A stretch of 64,000 nucleotides of DNA from Cyclobacteriaceae bacterium (GCA_016787645.1 JAEUUF010000026.1:186001-250000), one strand, 5' to 3'; positions 16,923-26,734 are shown, counted from the stretch's first letter. The notes: a model not told the origin generated them from the sequence alone. Made by a program: numbers and translations.

Positions 16923-17774
16923 TTAGGCTAATACAAGTTCCTTATCGCGGTATTTCACTTCCACCGCATGAAGTTCAAGAATGGGCTTCAAAAATTCTTC
17001 GAGGTCATATACGCAGAGCTGGCTGGCGGCATCACATAAAGCCTTTGAAGGCTCAGGATGAGTCTCTACAAACACGCCATCTACGCCGGCCGCCACCCCG
17101 GCACGGGAAAGTACAGGCAGGAATTCACGGGCGCCACCTTTTGAATCGGCACTCGGGATGCCATACTTCCGAATGCTGTGGGTAATGTCGAACACCACCG
17201 GGTACCCCAGGTTATTCATGTGGTAGAAGCTACGCGGATCCACAACGAGGTCATTATACCCGAAGGTAAAGCCACGCTCGGTGAGGATGATATTTGTATT
17301 CCCGGCTTCTTCAACCTTCTTTACCGGGTGTTTCATATTATCGGGGGCGAGAAACTGGCCGTGTTTAATATTGACCACGCGTCCTGTCTTTGCCGCCGCT
17401 ACGGTTAGCGTCGTCTGCATGCACAGGTAAGCAGGAATCTGGAGGACATCGACCACTTCTGCCGCTGCCGCAGCCTGATCAGGATAGTGAATGTCGGTCA
17501 GCAAAGGGAAACCAAACTGCTCTTTCACTTTCGCGAGCATCTTAACGCCTTTCGCCAGTCCAGGGCCATCGTAGTACTTCGCTGAACTGCGGTTATCCTT
17601 CTGAAAGGATGACTTGTAGATGATGGGAACGCCAAGTCGTGCTGAAACTTCTTTCAGCTTCTCGGCAGTCTTCATCATGATCGATTCTTCTTCAATGACA
17701 CAGGGGCCGGAGATGACGAACAATTGGTCGGCACCGCATTGGATATCCCCTACTTTCACAATTTTCTTCTTCAT
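16923..17774 (-). CDS. kdsA: 3-deoxy-8-phosphooctulonate synthase KdsA (metal-dependent type)
   Basis: The enzyme condenses phosphoenolpyruvate with D-arabinose-5-phosphate to give Kdo-8-phosphate in the cytoplasm. About 283 residues. The (beta/alpha)8 motifs are clear: KSSFQKDNRSS, LLTDIHYPDQ, IPAYLCMQTTL, VNIKHGQF and HPEPSKALCDAASQL. The N-terminal motif is SGPCVIE with Cys where the metal-free E. coli enzyme has Asn, and the other ligands (His in ITHSIRKYG, Glu in VETHPEP, Asp in LCDAASQ) are present, so this is the metal-dependent class. The frame opens at 17861, but the ATG at 17774 (MKKKIVKVG) fits the family and leaves 8 bases after kdnB. Confidence 0.93.
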   Translation of the reverse strand: MKKKIVKVGDIQCGADQLFVISGPCVIEEESIMMKTAEKLKEVSARLGVPIIYKSSFQKDNRSSAKYYDGPGLAKGVKMLAKVKEQFGFPLLTDIHYPDQAAAAAEVVDVLQIPAYLCMQTTLTVAAAKTGRVVNIKHGQFLAPDNMKHPVKKVEEAGNTNIILTERGFTFGYNDLVVDPRSFYHMNNLGYPVVFDITHSIRKYGIPSADSKGGAREFLPVLSRAGVAAGVDGVFVETHPEPSKALCDAASQLCVYDLEEFLKPILELHAVEVKYRDKELVLA

Positions 17775-17782
17775 GGTTTTTC

Positions 17783-18862
17783 TTAAAGTCTTCGGAAAAG
17801 ATCTTTTACCGTATCCAGCGTCACCTTGCTTTTCCAATCGGTGCCGATGGCATGATTCCACATATGCTCCAACTTGATGGACACATTGGCCATCGCGGTG
17901 ATGGTTTCTTCGCTCCAGCCTTTGGCCAGGTTCCTGGGCAGCACAATGTTGTTCTTGCGAATCATTTCATTAAACTCCGCAACACCCTGCGGATAGTAAT
18001 CGCCCAGGTGCTGAAACGCAATGCAGTTGGAGATACAATGTTTTGAGCCCAGGATTTTGGAAAGGCCGTAGGAAAGAGCATGCACAATCCCCACTTCTGA
18101 ATACGTAAGACTGAGACCACCCATGAGCGAGGCTACCATCAACTTATCATCATTCTCCGGGGTCTGCCCTGCTTTATCACCCAGGTAGATCTCTCGGCAA
18201 AGATCAAGCGCCTGATTACCGTAAGCGGTGCTATAGGCGTTGTTGAGTATCCCATCGCGCGATTCTATACAATGAATGTAGGTGTCCATGCCGGCATAGA
18301 ACCACTTGTCGCGCGGTACGGACGCAATTAATTCCGGATCGAGAACGATCTGGTTGAACACGGTCCATTCACACTTCAACCCCAGTTTCTTTTCTGGACC
18401 CGTTAGTACGGCTGTCATTGAAACTTCGGCCCCGGTTCCGGAAATCGTGGGAACTCCAATGTGGTAGATGCCGGGTTTCTTGATCAGGTTAAGCCCCTGG
18501 TATTTCACCGACGAGCCCTCATTGGTGAACATGAGTGAGACCGCCTTGGCAATATCCATGATGCTTCCGCCGCCAATTCCAATCACAGCGGATGGGATCC
18601 CCATGCTGGCCATCACCGAATCGCGAATGCCATCAACCTGCTTGGTGGTAGGTTCTTCCGGATCTACATCAATAAACTGCACAATGTCATCCGGTTGTGC
18701 GGGAATTCGACGCTCCAGGTCTTTTCCCTTGAAATAGTTGTCGACGAGGAAAAGCATGAAATGGTCGTTCTCTCCCCTTCGCTCTTCCACAATGGGTCCG
18801 AGCTGCGAGAATGCCCCGCGGCCATACACTGTTTTCTCTACGCCTTTGAAATTCTTATGCAT
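17783..18862 (-). CDS. kdnB: KdnB-like 3-deoxy-octulosonate 8-oxidase (iron-type alcohol dehydrogenase)
   Basis: This group III (iron/zinc) alcohol dehydrogenase has about 359 residues. The NAD-binding part has GIGGGSIMDIAKAVS and PTISGTGAEVS. The metal ligands appear in MDTYIHCIES (Asp, His) and in GIVHALSYGLSKILGSKHCISN-like sequence near residue 260-280 (two His). Next to kdnA and kdsA it is best read as KdnB, which in Shewanella oxidises C8 of Kdo to the aldehyde for later transamination. The ATG at 18862 overlaps the kdnA stop by 8 bases, indicating tight translational coupling; the frame itself opens earlier, at 18889. Confidence 0.82.
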   Translation of the reverse strand: MHKNFKGVEKTVYGRGAFSQLGPIVEERRGENDHFMLFLVDNYFKGKDLERRIPAQPDDIVQFIDVDPEEPTTKQVDGIRDSVMASMGIPSAVIGIGGGSIMDIAKAVSLMFTNEGSSVKYQGLNLIKKPGIYHIGVPTISGTGAEVSMTAVLTGPEKKLGLKCEWTVFNQIVLDPELIASVPRDKWFYAGMDTYIHCIESRDGILNNAYSTAYGNQALDLCREIYLGDKAGQTPENDDKLMVASLMGGLSLTYSEVGIVHALSYGLSKILGSKHCISNCIAFQHLGDYYPQGVAEFNEMIRKNNIVLPRNLAKGWSEETITAMANVSIKLEHMWNHAIGTDWKSKVTLDTVKDLFRRL

Positions 18863-20066
18863 ACGTCTTCTCGGCAGTAACTTTTTCAACTGCCGTGCGG
18901 ATCTTGCCGGCCAACGACTTCACCTCGTCTTCCGTCCACGTGCAGCGGATGCCGAAGGAGATCAGGCGCCCTACCACTTCCTGTGACTTGGGCAGCTGAA
19001 GGTTGTTGTAGTCCTGTGGTTTGTCATAGTGGTGAACCGGAAGAGGCGCCGCCGCCTTCAGGTCTTTGAGATGACCCCACTGGTTGATGAAGTGATACAT
19101 GTTGATGTACCAGTAATTGAATCCGCCAATGCCTGCTGCGTTGAATGCATCGACCGTGCGTTTGGCCGACTCGGTGTCGGGCAGCATCAGGTTGAGGAAA
19201 GTAGAAGAGTCTCCGGCAGGATCGGGCAAATTCGCGAAGCTCAACCCAGGAACATCCTTGAGCAGGTTCATCAGTATCGTTTTGTTCTTGCGATTGGCAG
19301 CAAGAATCTTCGGCACCTTACGCGTTTGGGCTGCACCGATGGCTGCATGCAATTCGCTGATGCGGTAATTGAATCCAAGGATGGGATGTTGCTCCATGCC
19401 GCGGACATTCCCCACATGGTCATGCCCATGGTCACTGTAGCTGTCGGCATGCCGGTAGCAGGTCTCGTCGTTGGTGACAAATACACCACCTTCACCGGCT
19501 GTGGCAATCTTGAAGAAGTCGAACGAATAGCATCCGGTCTTACCAAAAAGTCCCACGCTTGTTCCTTTATAGCTTGCCCCGAATGCCTGGCCAGCATCTT
19601 CAACCAGGACGAGATTATGACGCTTTATTACATCCAGGATGGAAGGCATATCGGCCATCTGCCCGCACATATGAACCAGCAATACAGCTTTGGTCTTCGG
19701 GGTAATGGCTTTCTCGATGCCTTTCGCGCTGAGGCAAAGTGTTTCATCGATTTCGGCGAACACTGGTATTCCACCCGCGAAAATCACCGCCTCCACCGAA
19801 GCGATGTAGGTAAACGGAGGTACAATTACTTCGTCACCCGCGCCTACCCCGGCGGCGGCCAAGGCACAGGATACGGCGGTGGATCCCGACGACACCGCAT
19901 GCGCAAAACGCGCCCCGGTGATCTTCTTCACTTCCGCTTCAAAATCCCTCGCTTTCCAAATATTGTTTCGCTGTGCTTCGTGGTTGAACCGGAATAGTAT
20001 GCCGGTCTCCAGTACGTCACTAATTTCTTTCTTTTCCTCTGCGCCAAAAAGCTCCGTTCCGGGCAT
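18855..20066 (-). CDS. kdnA: KdnA-like 8-amino-3,8-dideoxy-octulosonate transaminase (DegT family)
   Basis: This PLP-dependent sugar aminotransferase has 403 residues. It has the DegT fold landmarks SSGSTAVSCALAA, PPFTYIAS, LVEDAGQAFGASY and the PLP lysine Lys186 in SFDFFKIATAGEGG. In Shewanella, KdnA aminates the C8 aldehyde made by KdnB to give 8-amino-Kdo (Kdo8N). Adjacency to a KdnB-type dehydrogenase and to KdsA supports that role over amino-sugar transaminases of O-antigen or teichuronic acid pathways. It is the first gene of the operon, with a -7-like element 21 bases upstream. Confidence 0.83.
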   Translation of the reverse strand: MPGTELFGAEEKKEISDVLETGILFRFNHEAQRNNIWKARDFEAEVKKITGARFAHAVSSGSTAVSCALAAAGVGAGDEVIVPPFTYIASVEAVIFAGGIPVFAEIDETLCLSAKGIEKAITPKTKAVLLVHMCGQMADMPSILDVIKRHNLVLVEDAGQAFGASYKGTSVGLFGKTGCYSFDFFKIATAGEGGVFVTNDETCYRHADSYSDHGHDHVGNVRGMEQHPILGFNYRISELHAAIGAAQTRKVPKILAANRKNKTILMNLLKDVPGLSFANLPDPAGDSSTFLNLMLPDTESAKRTVDAFNAAGIGGFNYWYINMYHFINQWGHLKDLKAAAPLPVHHYDKPQDYNNLQLPKSQEVVGRLISFGIRCTWTEDEVKSLAGKIRTAVEKVTAEKTYA

Positions 20067-20086
20067 AATTTCGATATTTAAGGCTG

Positions 20087-20094
20087 CAAAGATA
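20087..20094 (-). promoter_or_regulatory. Candidate -7 element for the Kdo8N operon
   Basis: On the minus strand TATCTTTG (followed by C) matches the Bacteroidota TAnnTTTG -7 consensus exactly, 20 bases before the kdnA ATG. No good TTTG -33 box is found at the usual distance, so this is a partial match. Confidence 0.45.
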
Positions 20095-20102
20095 GCGAAT
20101 AA

Positions 20103-20489
20103 ATGGATGCTAAAGGCCCCGGATCACTGCCCAAAGAGGGTTTCATCCCTGTGGGACGAGCACTGGTGTACGGCCGGCCTATTGACGGACTGACACGTTG
20201 TGTTCACTATCATTCCGTACTGGACATCCTGTCCATCAAATTCCCTTGCTGCAACCGGTATTACCCCTGTCATACCTGCCACGAAGAAAGTGCAGGTCAC
20301 AAAGCAGAGCGATGGCCAAGGTCACGCTGGAGTGAGGTAGCCATACTCTGTGGCGCATGCGGCACGGAACATACCATTGAGAGGTATCTTGGAGATCCGA
20401 CCAGGTGTCCATCATGCAAGGCAAGGTTTAACCCCCGTTGCACGCTGCATCATCATTTGTACTTTGAAAAGGAGTCCCCGGCTACCTGA
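20103..20489 (+). CDS. CHY zinc-finger protein
   Basis: This 128-residue protein has the CHY zinc-finger signature: TRCVHYHS, KFPCCNRYYPCHTCHEE, then LCGACGTEHTI and PTRCPSCKARFNPRC with HHH. At least ten Cys/His ligands are kept in order. CHY proteins such as yeast Hot13 handle zinc or redox state of partner proteins; the bacterial single-domain members have no defined function. The first 25 residues are not part of the domain, so the exact start is uncertain. It is divergent from kdnA (36 bases) and overlaps the next, convergent gene by 8 bases. Confidence 0.8.
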   Translation: MDAKGPGSLPKEGFIPVGRALVYGRPIDGLTRCVHYHSVLDILSIKFPCCNRYYPCHTCHEESAGHKAERWPRSRWSEVAILCGACGTEHTIERYLGDPTRCPSCKARFNPRCTLHHHLYFEKESPAT

Positions 20490-20901
20490 ATTTGATAGTC
20501 ACCGTTACAGTCGGCTGAAACTCACTTGCACTGGCATTCTGCCGAGGCAGGTTGAGCCGTTGGTTTTCTAGACGAACCATCGTGGTTGCCTTTCGGGCAT
20601 TTCTCGATGAACCGATAAAAAATGGAACGCTCGCAACATCCATCGCGAATCCACCGAGCACAAGGAAACCAAATACATCCGTATCACCGTTGGTATTGGA
20701 GTCGTACGTGTTATTGAAACCGATATACCCCACGATCATCATGGCCGTTCCGCAGGCCAGCAAGGTCGTTGCCGTTCGTTCTTGGGACTTACTCTTGGCG
20801 AGATAGTCAGTTTTTGTCAACGGCCGATCGGGTTCTCTCTTTTGTCCCATCGTCGTGGTCGCCATTAGACTACACAACAGGATCATCAGTGTCCGTTTCA
20901 T
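20482..20901 (-). CDS. Hypothetical exported protein with two membrane segments
   Basis: The protein has 139 residues and a signal peptide (1-19, MATTTMGQ). Two glycine-rich hydrophobic stretches follow (about 44-62 and 77-96), separated by an Asn/Asp/Thr-rich loop (NTYDSNTNGDTDVFG), then a basic, strand-like tail ending in TVTVTIKFR. Similar small proteins are frequent in Bacteroidota genomes. I recognise no functional domain. Confidence 0.65.
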   Translation of the reverse strand: MKRTLMILLCSLMATTTMGQKREPDRPLTKTDYLAKSKSQERTATTLLACGTAMMIVGYIGFNNTYDSNTNGDTDVFGFLVLGGFAMDVASVPFFIGSSRNARKATTMVRLENQRLNLPRQNASASEFQPTVTVTIKFR

Positions 20902-20989
20902 GCAGGCAACCTACCCAAAAAGCAAAGTGATCCTTATGGGATTTCTCACTGCAAGCGATGACCGTCCTCCTTGCCTTTACCACACCTAC

Positions 20990-21052
20990 CTTCTAACTTA
21001 TCCAACAACCAACTTCTATCTTCTATCTCCTATCTCCTAACTTCTATCTCCA
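20990..21052. repeat. Short-period C/T-rich repeat (AACTTCTATCTCC family)
   Basis: Between two minus-strand genes the sequence is built from variants of AACTTCTATCTCC and TATCTCC, about five partial copies over 60 bases. It is read as TAGAAGTTAGGAGATAG-type words on the other strand. It has a strong strand bias (pyrimidines on plus) and no coding potential. Confidence 0.65.
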
Positions 21053-21063
21053 ATCGCCTACCC

Positions 21064-21735
21064 CTACTCCTGCAAGATCCTCATTTCCACCCTCCTATTC
21101 TTCGCCCTTGCTTCCATCGAATTGCCTTGAACGATCGGTTTCGAGCCACCAAACGCCTTAGTGCTGATACGGTCCTTGGATACTCCCTTTGACACAAGGT
21201 ATTTCTTCACGTTGTCTACTCTATCCTGGGACAGTTTGAGATTCAATTTCTCATTGCCTTGGTTGTCGGTATGGCCTTCCAACTGTATTACAATGGAGGG
21301 CCGCTCCGTGAGCATGACCACTACTTCGTCCAAGCTCGGGTACGACTCCGGGTTGATGGTTGCCTTGCCCTGAGCGAAGATGAGATGCTCCAGGATAATG
21401 CTTGCCCCCTTTCGGGTCAGGACAATGTCGCGGATCACCTTGCGGTTGGCATCCATCGTTTTTGGATCTACGATGGCGGTACCGTCAATGTAGCCGTCAG
21501 CAGAAGCAACGATCTGGTATTTTGATGAGCCGAATATGACAAACGTATAGGTGCTATCGTTAAACCGGCCGAAGATGCTTCCTGTGGGGATGCTCTTGTA
21601 AGCGATCCGGGCCTTGACCCCTTTGCGGGTGAGCCCATCTATGATCTTGCCTTCAGCCATGATCTCGGGCTGCTGGGCTGAAGCGTGGATGACAGCCAGG
21701 AAAATGATCAGTACTACGGTGAATCGGGTCGACAC
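21064..21735 (-). CDS. OmpA-family peptidoglycan-binding outer-membrane protein
   Basis: The protein has 223 residues. A signal peptide (1-20, HASAQQ) is followed by a carboxypeptidase-regulatory-like beta domain (about 25-110: GKIIDGLTRKGVKARI, YQIVASADGYIDG). An OmpA C-terminal domain (118-223) follows, with VIQLEGHTDNQGNEKLN, LSQDRVDNVKKYL and the peptidoglycan-binding AKNRRVEM. It would anchor the outer membrane to the cell wall. It lies 3' of nothing obviously related and 108 bases from parC on the same strand. Confidence 0.85.
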   Translation of the reverse strand: MSTRFTVVLIIFLAVIHASAQQPEIMAEGKIIDGLTRKGVKARIAYKSIPTGSIFGRFNDSTYTFVIFGSSKYQIVASADGYIDGTAIVDPKTMDANRKVIRDIVLTRKGASIILEHLIFAQGKATINPESYPSLDEVVVMLTERPSIVIQLEGHTDNQGNEKLNLKLSQDRVDNVKKYLVSKGVSKDRISTKAFGGSKPIVQGNSMEARAKNRRVEMRILQE

Positions 21736-21843
21736 GGGACTAAGTTAAGTTTCACAAGCAAGTTGGAGGTCATTAAAGGCAAAACCAATGACCGTGGGCG
21801 TCAAATTGCTATTTCATCGGTAAAAACGACCGCTTCCGCGCTG

Positions 21844-24633
21844 TCAAAGCTCCAATTCAATCGTCTGCCCTGGAGTAAATACCACCGGTTTCCCCGTTTT
21901 CCCTTCGGGCTTTTTCTTCCCGGGTGCTGGCTTACTTTTTACCTCTTTTTGCGGGCTTTCCCCGAAGAGGCTTGCCTGAACGGCTTGGGCTTCTTTTGCC
22001 CTTTGGGGACGGCTTTCTGGCTTTTCCTCCGATTTTTTTTTTGGCGATGGAGAGCCCTTGGCTTCCGTCACCTTTCCTTTGACCGGCTGCACTTCCTCTT
22101 CGCCTTCGTCTTCTTCCATGCCTGTGTCACCGTCGTCTACAGGTCTCACTTTGGTCACCTTGTAAGTGGAGAGCCGGTTGCCCATCGCTTTCCAGCCTTT
22201 GACATCGATGATATCCTCCAGGTTCAGGACCTCAACTTCCTTGTCTTTGCCTTTGCCCTTTACTACCTCAATCTCTACCTCGGGGTTATCGGACGTGGTC
22301 ACATATTCCAAACGGGATCCAATGCCTTCTGAAATGAAATTGAATTCCTTGTCATTGGTATTGGTTTCAATCTTGAACCGCTTGACAAAATGCTGCTTGC
22401 TCTCCCCGTCCCAATAAACCGCGGAGATTACTTTCTTGGGATTGAACTTCTCCAGCAAGATGGTCTTCTCCGGCTCGAACCGGGTGGTAAGATCAAAGCC
22501 GGTGATTTTGTAGTTTCCACTTGAGGTGATGGCCAGTATCTGATCATCGCCATCAAACTTACCCACCGCCTTACCGCGCTTGTCTTTGTTGAGGCGTCCG
22601 GAAGCCTGGTCGAACCACAAGTCGAGCCCGCTCAGGGTTGATGTCCCTGCTTGCAGCAAATCAACCTTTCGAACCGGGTACTTGGTGATCGTGTTCCCGC
22701 GAGCACCCCTGCCTTTGATCTCCAGTTCAGCAAAGTCGAATTCGAACACCTTCTTGCGTGCTGTGCTGCTCGGATTGAGTTTGACCTCGACCACCTCCGC
22801 TTCCCCGTTGGGATTGGCACTGAGGTAGTGGACTTTGCTGTTGGGATTACCCTGGTCAAGGGCATACTCCTTGTCCCGGATGATACCGGGCATAGTAAAC
22901 CGCTTGGCAAATGACTTGCCCGATTTGCCATCGCTGTAGATCATGTTGTAAACCATCCGCTCGTCGCCTTTTTTCCAGACGCCGCAGTACAAAATATCTT
23001 TACCCATGAACACTTTCTCAGAAATCCGGCTAACGAGGGCCTTTCCATCCCGGCGGATGGCAATGATGTCGTCGAGTTCCGAACACTCGCAAATGAACTC
23101 ATCGCGCTTTAATCCCCAGCCCACAAACCCATCCACCCGGTTTACATAGAGCTTCTGGTTGTTGGCGATTACCTCGGTGGCAGTGACGGATTGGAACGAC
23201 CGGATTTCCGTCTTCCGCTCCCTGCCCTTTCCATACTTAGCGAGCAGGTTCTGGTAATAAGAAATTGCAAAATCTACCAGGTGCTTGAGGTGGTGAATGG
23301 TCTGCTTGAGGTCTTCCTCCAGTCCCTTCATAAGCTCGTCGGCTTTGAAGCTGTCGTACTTCGAGATGCGCTTGATTTTAATTTCGGTCAGCCGCACCAC
23401 ATCGTCGTCTGTGATCTCACGGTAGAACTGCTTCTTGTAAGGAGCCAGCCCTTTGTGTATGGTCTTGATTACCGCTTCAAAGGTTTCGCACTCCTCGATG
23501 TTGCGATAGATCCGTTTCTCGATAAAGATCTTCTCCAGGGAGGAGAACAGGATGCGCTCCATGAGGTCGGCTTTCCTGATTTCCAGTTCCTGCTTCAGTA
23601 ACTTGACGGTGAGGTCGGTATTGTACTTCAGCATCTCGTTCACTTTCATGAACTTCGGCTTGTCCTCGACGATCACGCAAGCATTGGGCGAGATGCTGAT
23701 CTCACAATCCGTGAACGCATAGAGTGCATCCATGGCAATCTCGGGCGACTGACCGGGCTGCAAGTGAATCACGATCTCCAGGTCTTTGGCCGTATTATCG
23801 ATCACCTGCTTCACTTTGATCTTCCCTTTCTCGCTGGCCTTCACGATGGATTCCATCAAAGAAGCCGTTGTGGTGCTGAAAGGTATCTCTTTGATTATCA
23901 GTGTTTTTTTGTCAATCGCTTCGATTTTGGCTCTAACCTTTATTTTGCCACCCCGATAGCCCTGGTCATATTCAGAAAAGTCCGCAATGCCACCCGTGAA
24001 GAAGTCAGGATAAATCTTGACACTCTTACCCTTGAGGATATCGATAGAGGCTTTGCAGAGCTCACAGAAGTTGTGAGGAAGGATCTTCGTAGAAAGTCCC
24101 ACAGCGATACCGTCAACCCCTTGAGCTAGCAGCAAGGGGAATTTAACAGGCAGCGTAACTGGCTCCTTTTTCCGGCCATCGTAGGATAGCTGCCATTCCG
24201 TGAGATCGGGATTATACCCCACTTCCAGGGCGAATTTGGAAAGCCGCGCTTCGATGTACCGGGGTGCAGCTGCACCATCACCGGTCCGAACGTCACCCCA
24301 GTTACCCTGGGTATCGAGCAGCAAGTCCTTCTGTCCAATATTAACGATGGCCTCCCCGATCGCCGCATCGCTGTGCGGGTGATACTGCATGGTATTCCCG
24401 ATGACGTTGGCCACCTTGTTGAAACGGCCGTCATCCATCTCCTTGAGGGAATGCATGATCCGTCGCTGCACAGGCTTGAGGCCATCCTCAATGCGCGGAA
24501 CCGCGCGCTCCAGGATCACGTAGGAGGCATAGTCCAAAAACCAGTTTTCGTACAATCCGTCAATGGAAGTCAGTTCGTGCGCTGCCTCACCTTCCTTGGT
24601 TTTTGCCGGTTTGCTTGCTTTCTTCTTGCTCAT
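21844..24633 (-). CDS. parC: DNA topoisomerase IV subunit A (ParC)
   Basis: The protein has 929 residues and is the cleavage and religation subunit of topoisomerase IV, which decatenates sister chromosomes. The winged-helix domain (about 30-130) has DGLKPVQRRIMHSL, MQYHPHSDAAIGEA and the catalytic Tyr126 in PRYIEARLS. The tower and coiled-coil region follow, then a C-terminal pinwheel region (about 520-810). The GyrA-box is absent, as expected for ParC. The last about 120 residues are a low-complexity acidic then Lys/Pro-rich tail of unknown role. It starts 14 bases after parE, forming a two-gene operon. Confidence 0.93.
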   Translation of the reverse strand: MSKKKASKPAKTKEGEAAHELTSIDGLYENWFLDYASYVILERAVPRIEDGLKPVQRRIMHSLKEMDDGRFNKVANVIGNTMQYHPHSDAAIGEAIVNIGQKDLLLDTQGNWGDVRTGDGAAAPRYIEARLSKFALEVGYNPDLTEWQLSYDGRKKEPVTLPVKFPLLLAQGVDGIAVGLSTKILPHNFCELCKASIDILKGKSVKIYPDFFTGGIADFSEYDQGYRGGKIKVRAKIEAIDKKTLIIKEIPFSTTTASLMESIVKASEKGKIKVKQVIDNTAKDLEIVIHLQPGQSPEIAMDALYAFTDCEISISPNACVIVEDKPKFMKVNEMLKYNTDLTVKLLKQELEIRKADLMERILFSSLEKIFIEKRIYRNIEECETFEAVIKTIHKGLAPYKKQFYREITDDDVVRLTEIKIKRISKYDSFKADELMKGLEEDLKQTIHHLKHLVDFAISYYQNLLAKYGKGRERKTEIRSFQSVTATEVIANNQKLYVNRVDGFVGWGLKRDEFICECSELDDIIAIRRDGKALVSRISEKVFMGKDILYCGVWKKGDERMVYNMIYSDGKSGKSFAKRFTMPGIIRDKEYALDQGNPNSKVHYLSANPNGEAEVVEVKLNPSSTARKKVFEFDFAELEIKGRGARGNTITKYPVRKVDLLQAGTSTLSGLDLWFDQASGRLNKDKRGKAVGKFDGDDQILAITSSGNYKITGFDLTTRFEPEKTILLEKFNPKKVISAVYWDGESKQHFVKRFKIETNTNDKEFNFISEGIGSRLEYVTTSDNPEVEIEVVKGKGKDKEVEVLNLEDIIDVKGWKAMGNRLSTYKVTKVRPVDDGDTGMEEDEGEEEVQPVKGKVTEAKGSPSPKKKSEEKPESRPQRAKEAQAVQASLFGESPQKEVKSKPAPGKKKPEGKTGKPVVFTPGQTIELEL

Positions 24634-24647
24634 GCTCGTTCAAAAAA

Positions 24648-26528
24648 TTACTCTTCCACCACAACGTCTTCCTCCTTCGCCTCAACGACATCCAATTCAA
24701 TGCGCAGGTTATCAATAATGAAATCCTGCCGATCGGGGGTATTCTTGCCCATGTAAAACTCGAGTGTCTTAACCAGGTGTTTCTCCTTGTCAATGAACAC
24801 CGGCTGAAGCCGGATATTCTCCCCGATGAAGTTGCCGAATTCCTCCGGAGAAATTTCACCCAGTCCTTTGAACCGGGTGATCTCAGGTTTCACACCCAAC
24901 TTCTTCATCGCGGCTTCCTTCTCCTCCGGGCTATAGCAGTAAATCGTCTCCTTCTTATTTCGTACCCTGAACAAGGGGGTTTCCAGAATATAGACATGCC
25001 CTGCTTTAACCAGGTCGGGGAAGAACTGAAGGAAAAATGTCATCAGCAGCAGCCTGATGTGCATACCATCCACGTCAGCATCGGTGGCAATGATCACTTT
25101 GTTGTACCTCAGGCCATCCAGCCCGTCTTCAATGTTTAAGGCGTGCTGAAGGAGGTTGAACTCCTCGTTCTCGTAAACGACTTTCTTGGTCAATCCAAAG
25201 CAATTGAGGGGCTTCCCCCGGAGGCTGAATACCGCCTGTGTTTCCACATCCCTTGATTTAGTAATTGATCCGCTGGCGGAATCCCCTTCCGTAATGAAGA
25301 TCATGGATTCTTTGCTGCGGGCGTCTTTTCCGTCGTCGAAGTGGACCCGGCAATCGCGCAGCTTCCGGTTATGTAGGTTGGCCTTTTTAGCCCGTTCATT
25401 GGCGAGTTTCTTGATACCGGCTATTTCCTTCCGTTCCCGCTCCGATTGGAGGATGCGCTTTTGCATCGCATCGGCCACGGAGGGGTTTTTGTGGAGATAG
25501 ATCTCAAGCTCCTTGGCTACAAAATCGCCTACGTAACTGCGTACTGAAGGGCCGTCAGGAGCCATGTTGATAGAACCTAGCTTGGTCTTGGTCTGTGACT
25601 CAAATACAGGTTCCTGGACGCGCACAGCGATGGCGGCAATGATACTGGCTCGTATATCCGCGGCATCAAATTCTTTTTTGTAGAAGTCCCGGACTGCCTT
25701 TACAACCCCCTCACGGAAAGCAGCAAGGTGCGTACCGCCCTGGGTGGTGTTCTGCCCGTTGACAAAAGAGTAGTATTCCTCTCCATACTGGTTGCCATGG
25801 GTAATGGCCACCTCGATGTCATTGCCTTTGAAATGGATGATGGGGTAACGGATCTCTTCGGCGTCAGACTTTCCCTTCAGGAGGTCGAGGAGTCCGTCCT
25901 TTGAAAAGAACTTCCTGCCGTTGTAATTAATGGTAAGGCCCGCATTGAGGTAAGCATAGTTCCACATCAGGTCATCCAGGTATTCCGGGATGAAATGATA
26001 ATTCTTGAACATCGTCCCGTCCGGCTCAAACTCAACGAGGGTTCCGTTGCGTTCACTGCTTTTGGATTGCCTGGGGTCGCTGGTGATCACCCCTTTCTTG
26101 AATTCCGCCAGCTTGGTCTGTCCCTCGCGGAAGGCTTGTACCTTGAAGTAATTGGACAAGGCGTTGACCGCCTTGGTACCCACCCCGTTCAATCCAACTG
26201 ATTTCTGAAAGGCCCCGCTGTCGTATTTGGCACCGGTGTTAATCTTGGATACCACATCCACCACTTTGCCGAGGGGTATGCCGCGACCATAGTCCCGGAT
26301 CACCACCTTCTGATCGGTAATCTTGACGTCGATGGCCTTGCCATAGCCCATCATGTGCTCGTCAATGCAATTGTCCATGACCTCCTTGACGAGCACATAG
26401 ATGCCGTCGTCTTTGGCCGAACCATCGCCCAGCTTACCAATGTACATCCCCGGGCGGAGGCGGATGTGCTCCCTCCAGTCGAGTGACCGAATACTCGACT
26501 CGTTGTATTCCATACTGTCCTTAGCCAT
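24648..26528 (-). CDS. parE: DNA topoisomerase IV subunit B (ParE)
   Basis: The ATPase subunit has 626 residues. A GHKL ATP-binding domain comes first ([46 protein letters not shown]), then the transducer domain with the QTKTKLGS loop, and the TOPRIM domain with [17 protein letters not shown] and [15 protein letters not shown]. The length and order match Bacteroidota ParE. It leads the parE-parC operon. The 206-base gap before it (26529-26734) is AT-rich, without a gene. Confidence 0.94.
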   Translation of the reverse strand: MAKDSMEYNESSIRSLDWREHIRLRPGMYIGKLGDGSAKDDGIYVLVKEVMDNCIDEHMMGYGKAIDVKITDQKVVIRDYGRGIPLGKVVDVVSKINTGAKYDSGAFQKSVGLNGVGTKAVNALSNYFKVQAFREGQTKLAEFKKGVITSDPRQSKSSERNGTLVEFEPDGTMFKNYHFIPEYLDDLMWNYAYLNAGLTINYNGRKFFSKDGLLDLLKGKSDAEEIRYPIIHFKGNDIEVAITHGNQYGEEYYSFVNGQNTTQGGTHLAAFREGVVKAVRDFYKKEFDAADIRASIIAAIAVRVQEPVFESQTKTKLGSINMAPDGPSVRSYVGDFVAKELEIYLHKNPSVADAMQKRILQSERERKEIAGIKKLANERAKKANLHNRKLRDCRVHFDDGKDARSKESMIFITEGDSASGSITKSRDVETQAVFSLRGKPLNCFGLTKKVVYENEEFNLLQHALNIEDGLDGLRYNKVIIATDADVDGMHIRLLLMTFFLQFFPDLVKAGHVYILETPLFRVRNKKETIYCYSPEEKEAAMKKLGVKPEITRFKGLGEISPEEFGNFIGENIRLQPVFIDKEKHLVKTLEFYMGKNTPDRQDFIIDNLRIELDVVEAKEEDVVVEE

Positions 26529-26734
26529 GCCGTTCGTTCGTGTTTAACCGTATTACAGTCCGTCGAAAAAATCTACTGGAATTGGGATTCCACGCAGCTT
26601 AAAAAATCGGGATACTGTAAATCCTTTTCTAAGAAAGAATATTTTGACCTGATTTCAATACTTCAGCGGATAGTTTCATCTACAATCTTTAGCGAATAGT
26701 ACGCTGCTAACTAACTGATTACTAATGTTTAATA

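Noticed and set aside
19029-19997. 322-residue frame on the plus strand opposite kdnA
   Set aside because: It is fully antisense to a strongly supported transaminase gene, has no signal or domain, and is Cys/His/Arg-rich as expected of a shadow frame.
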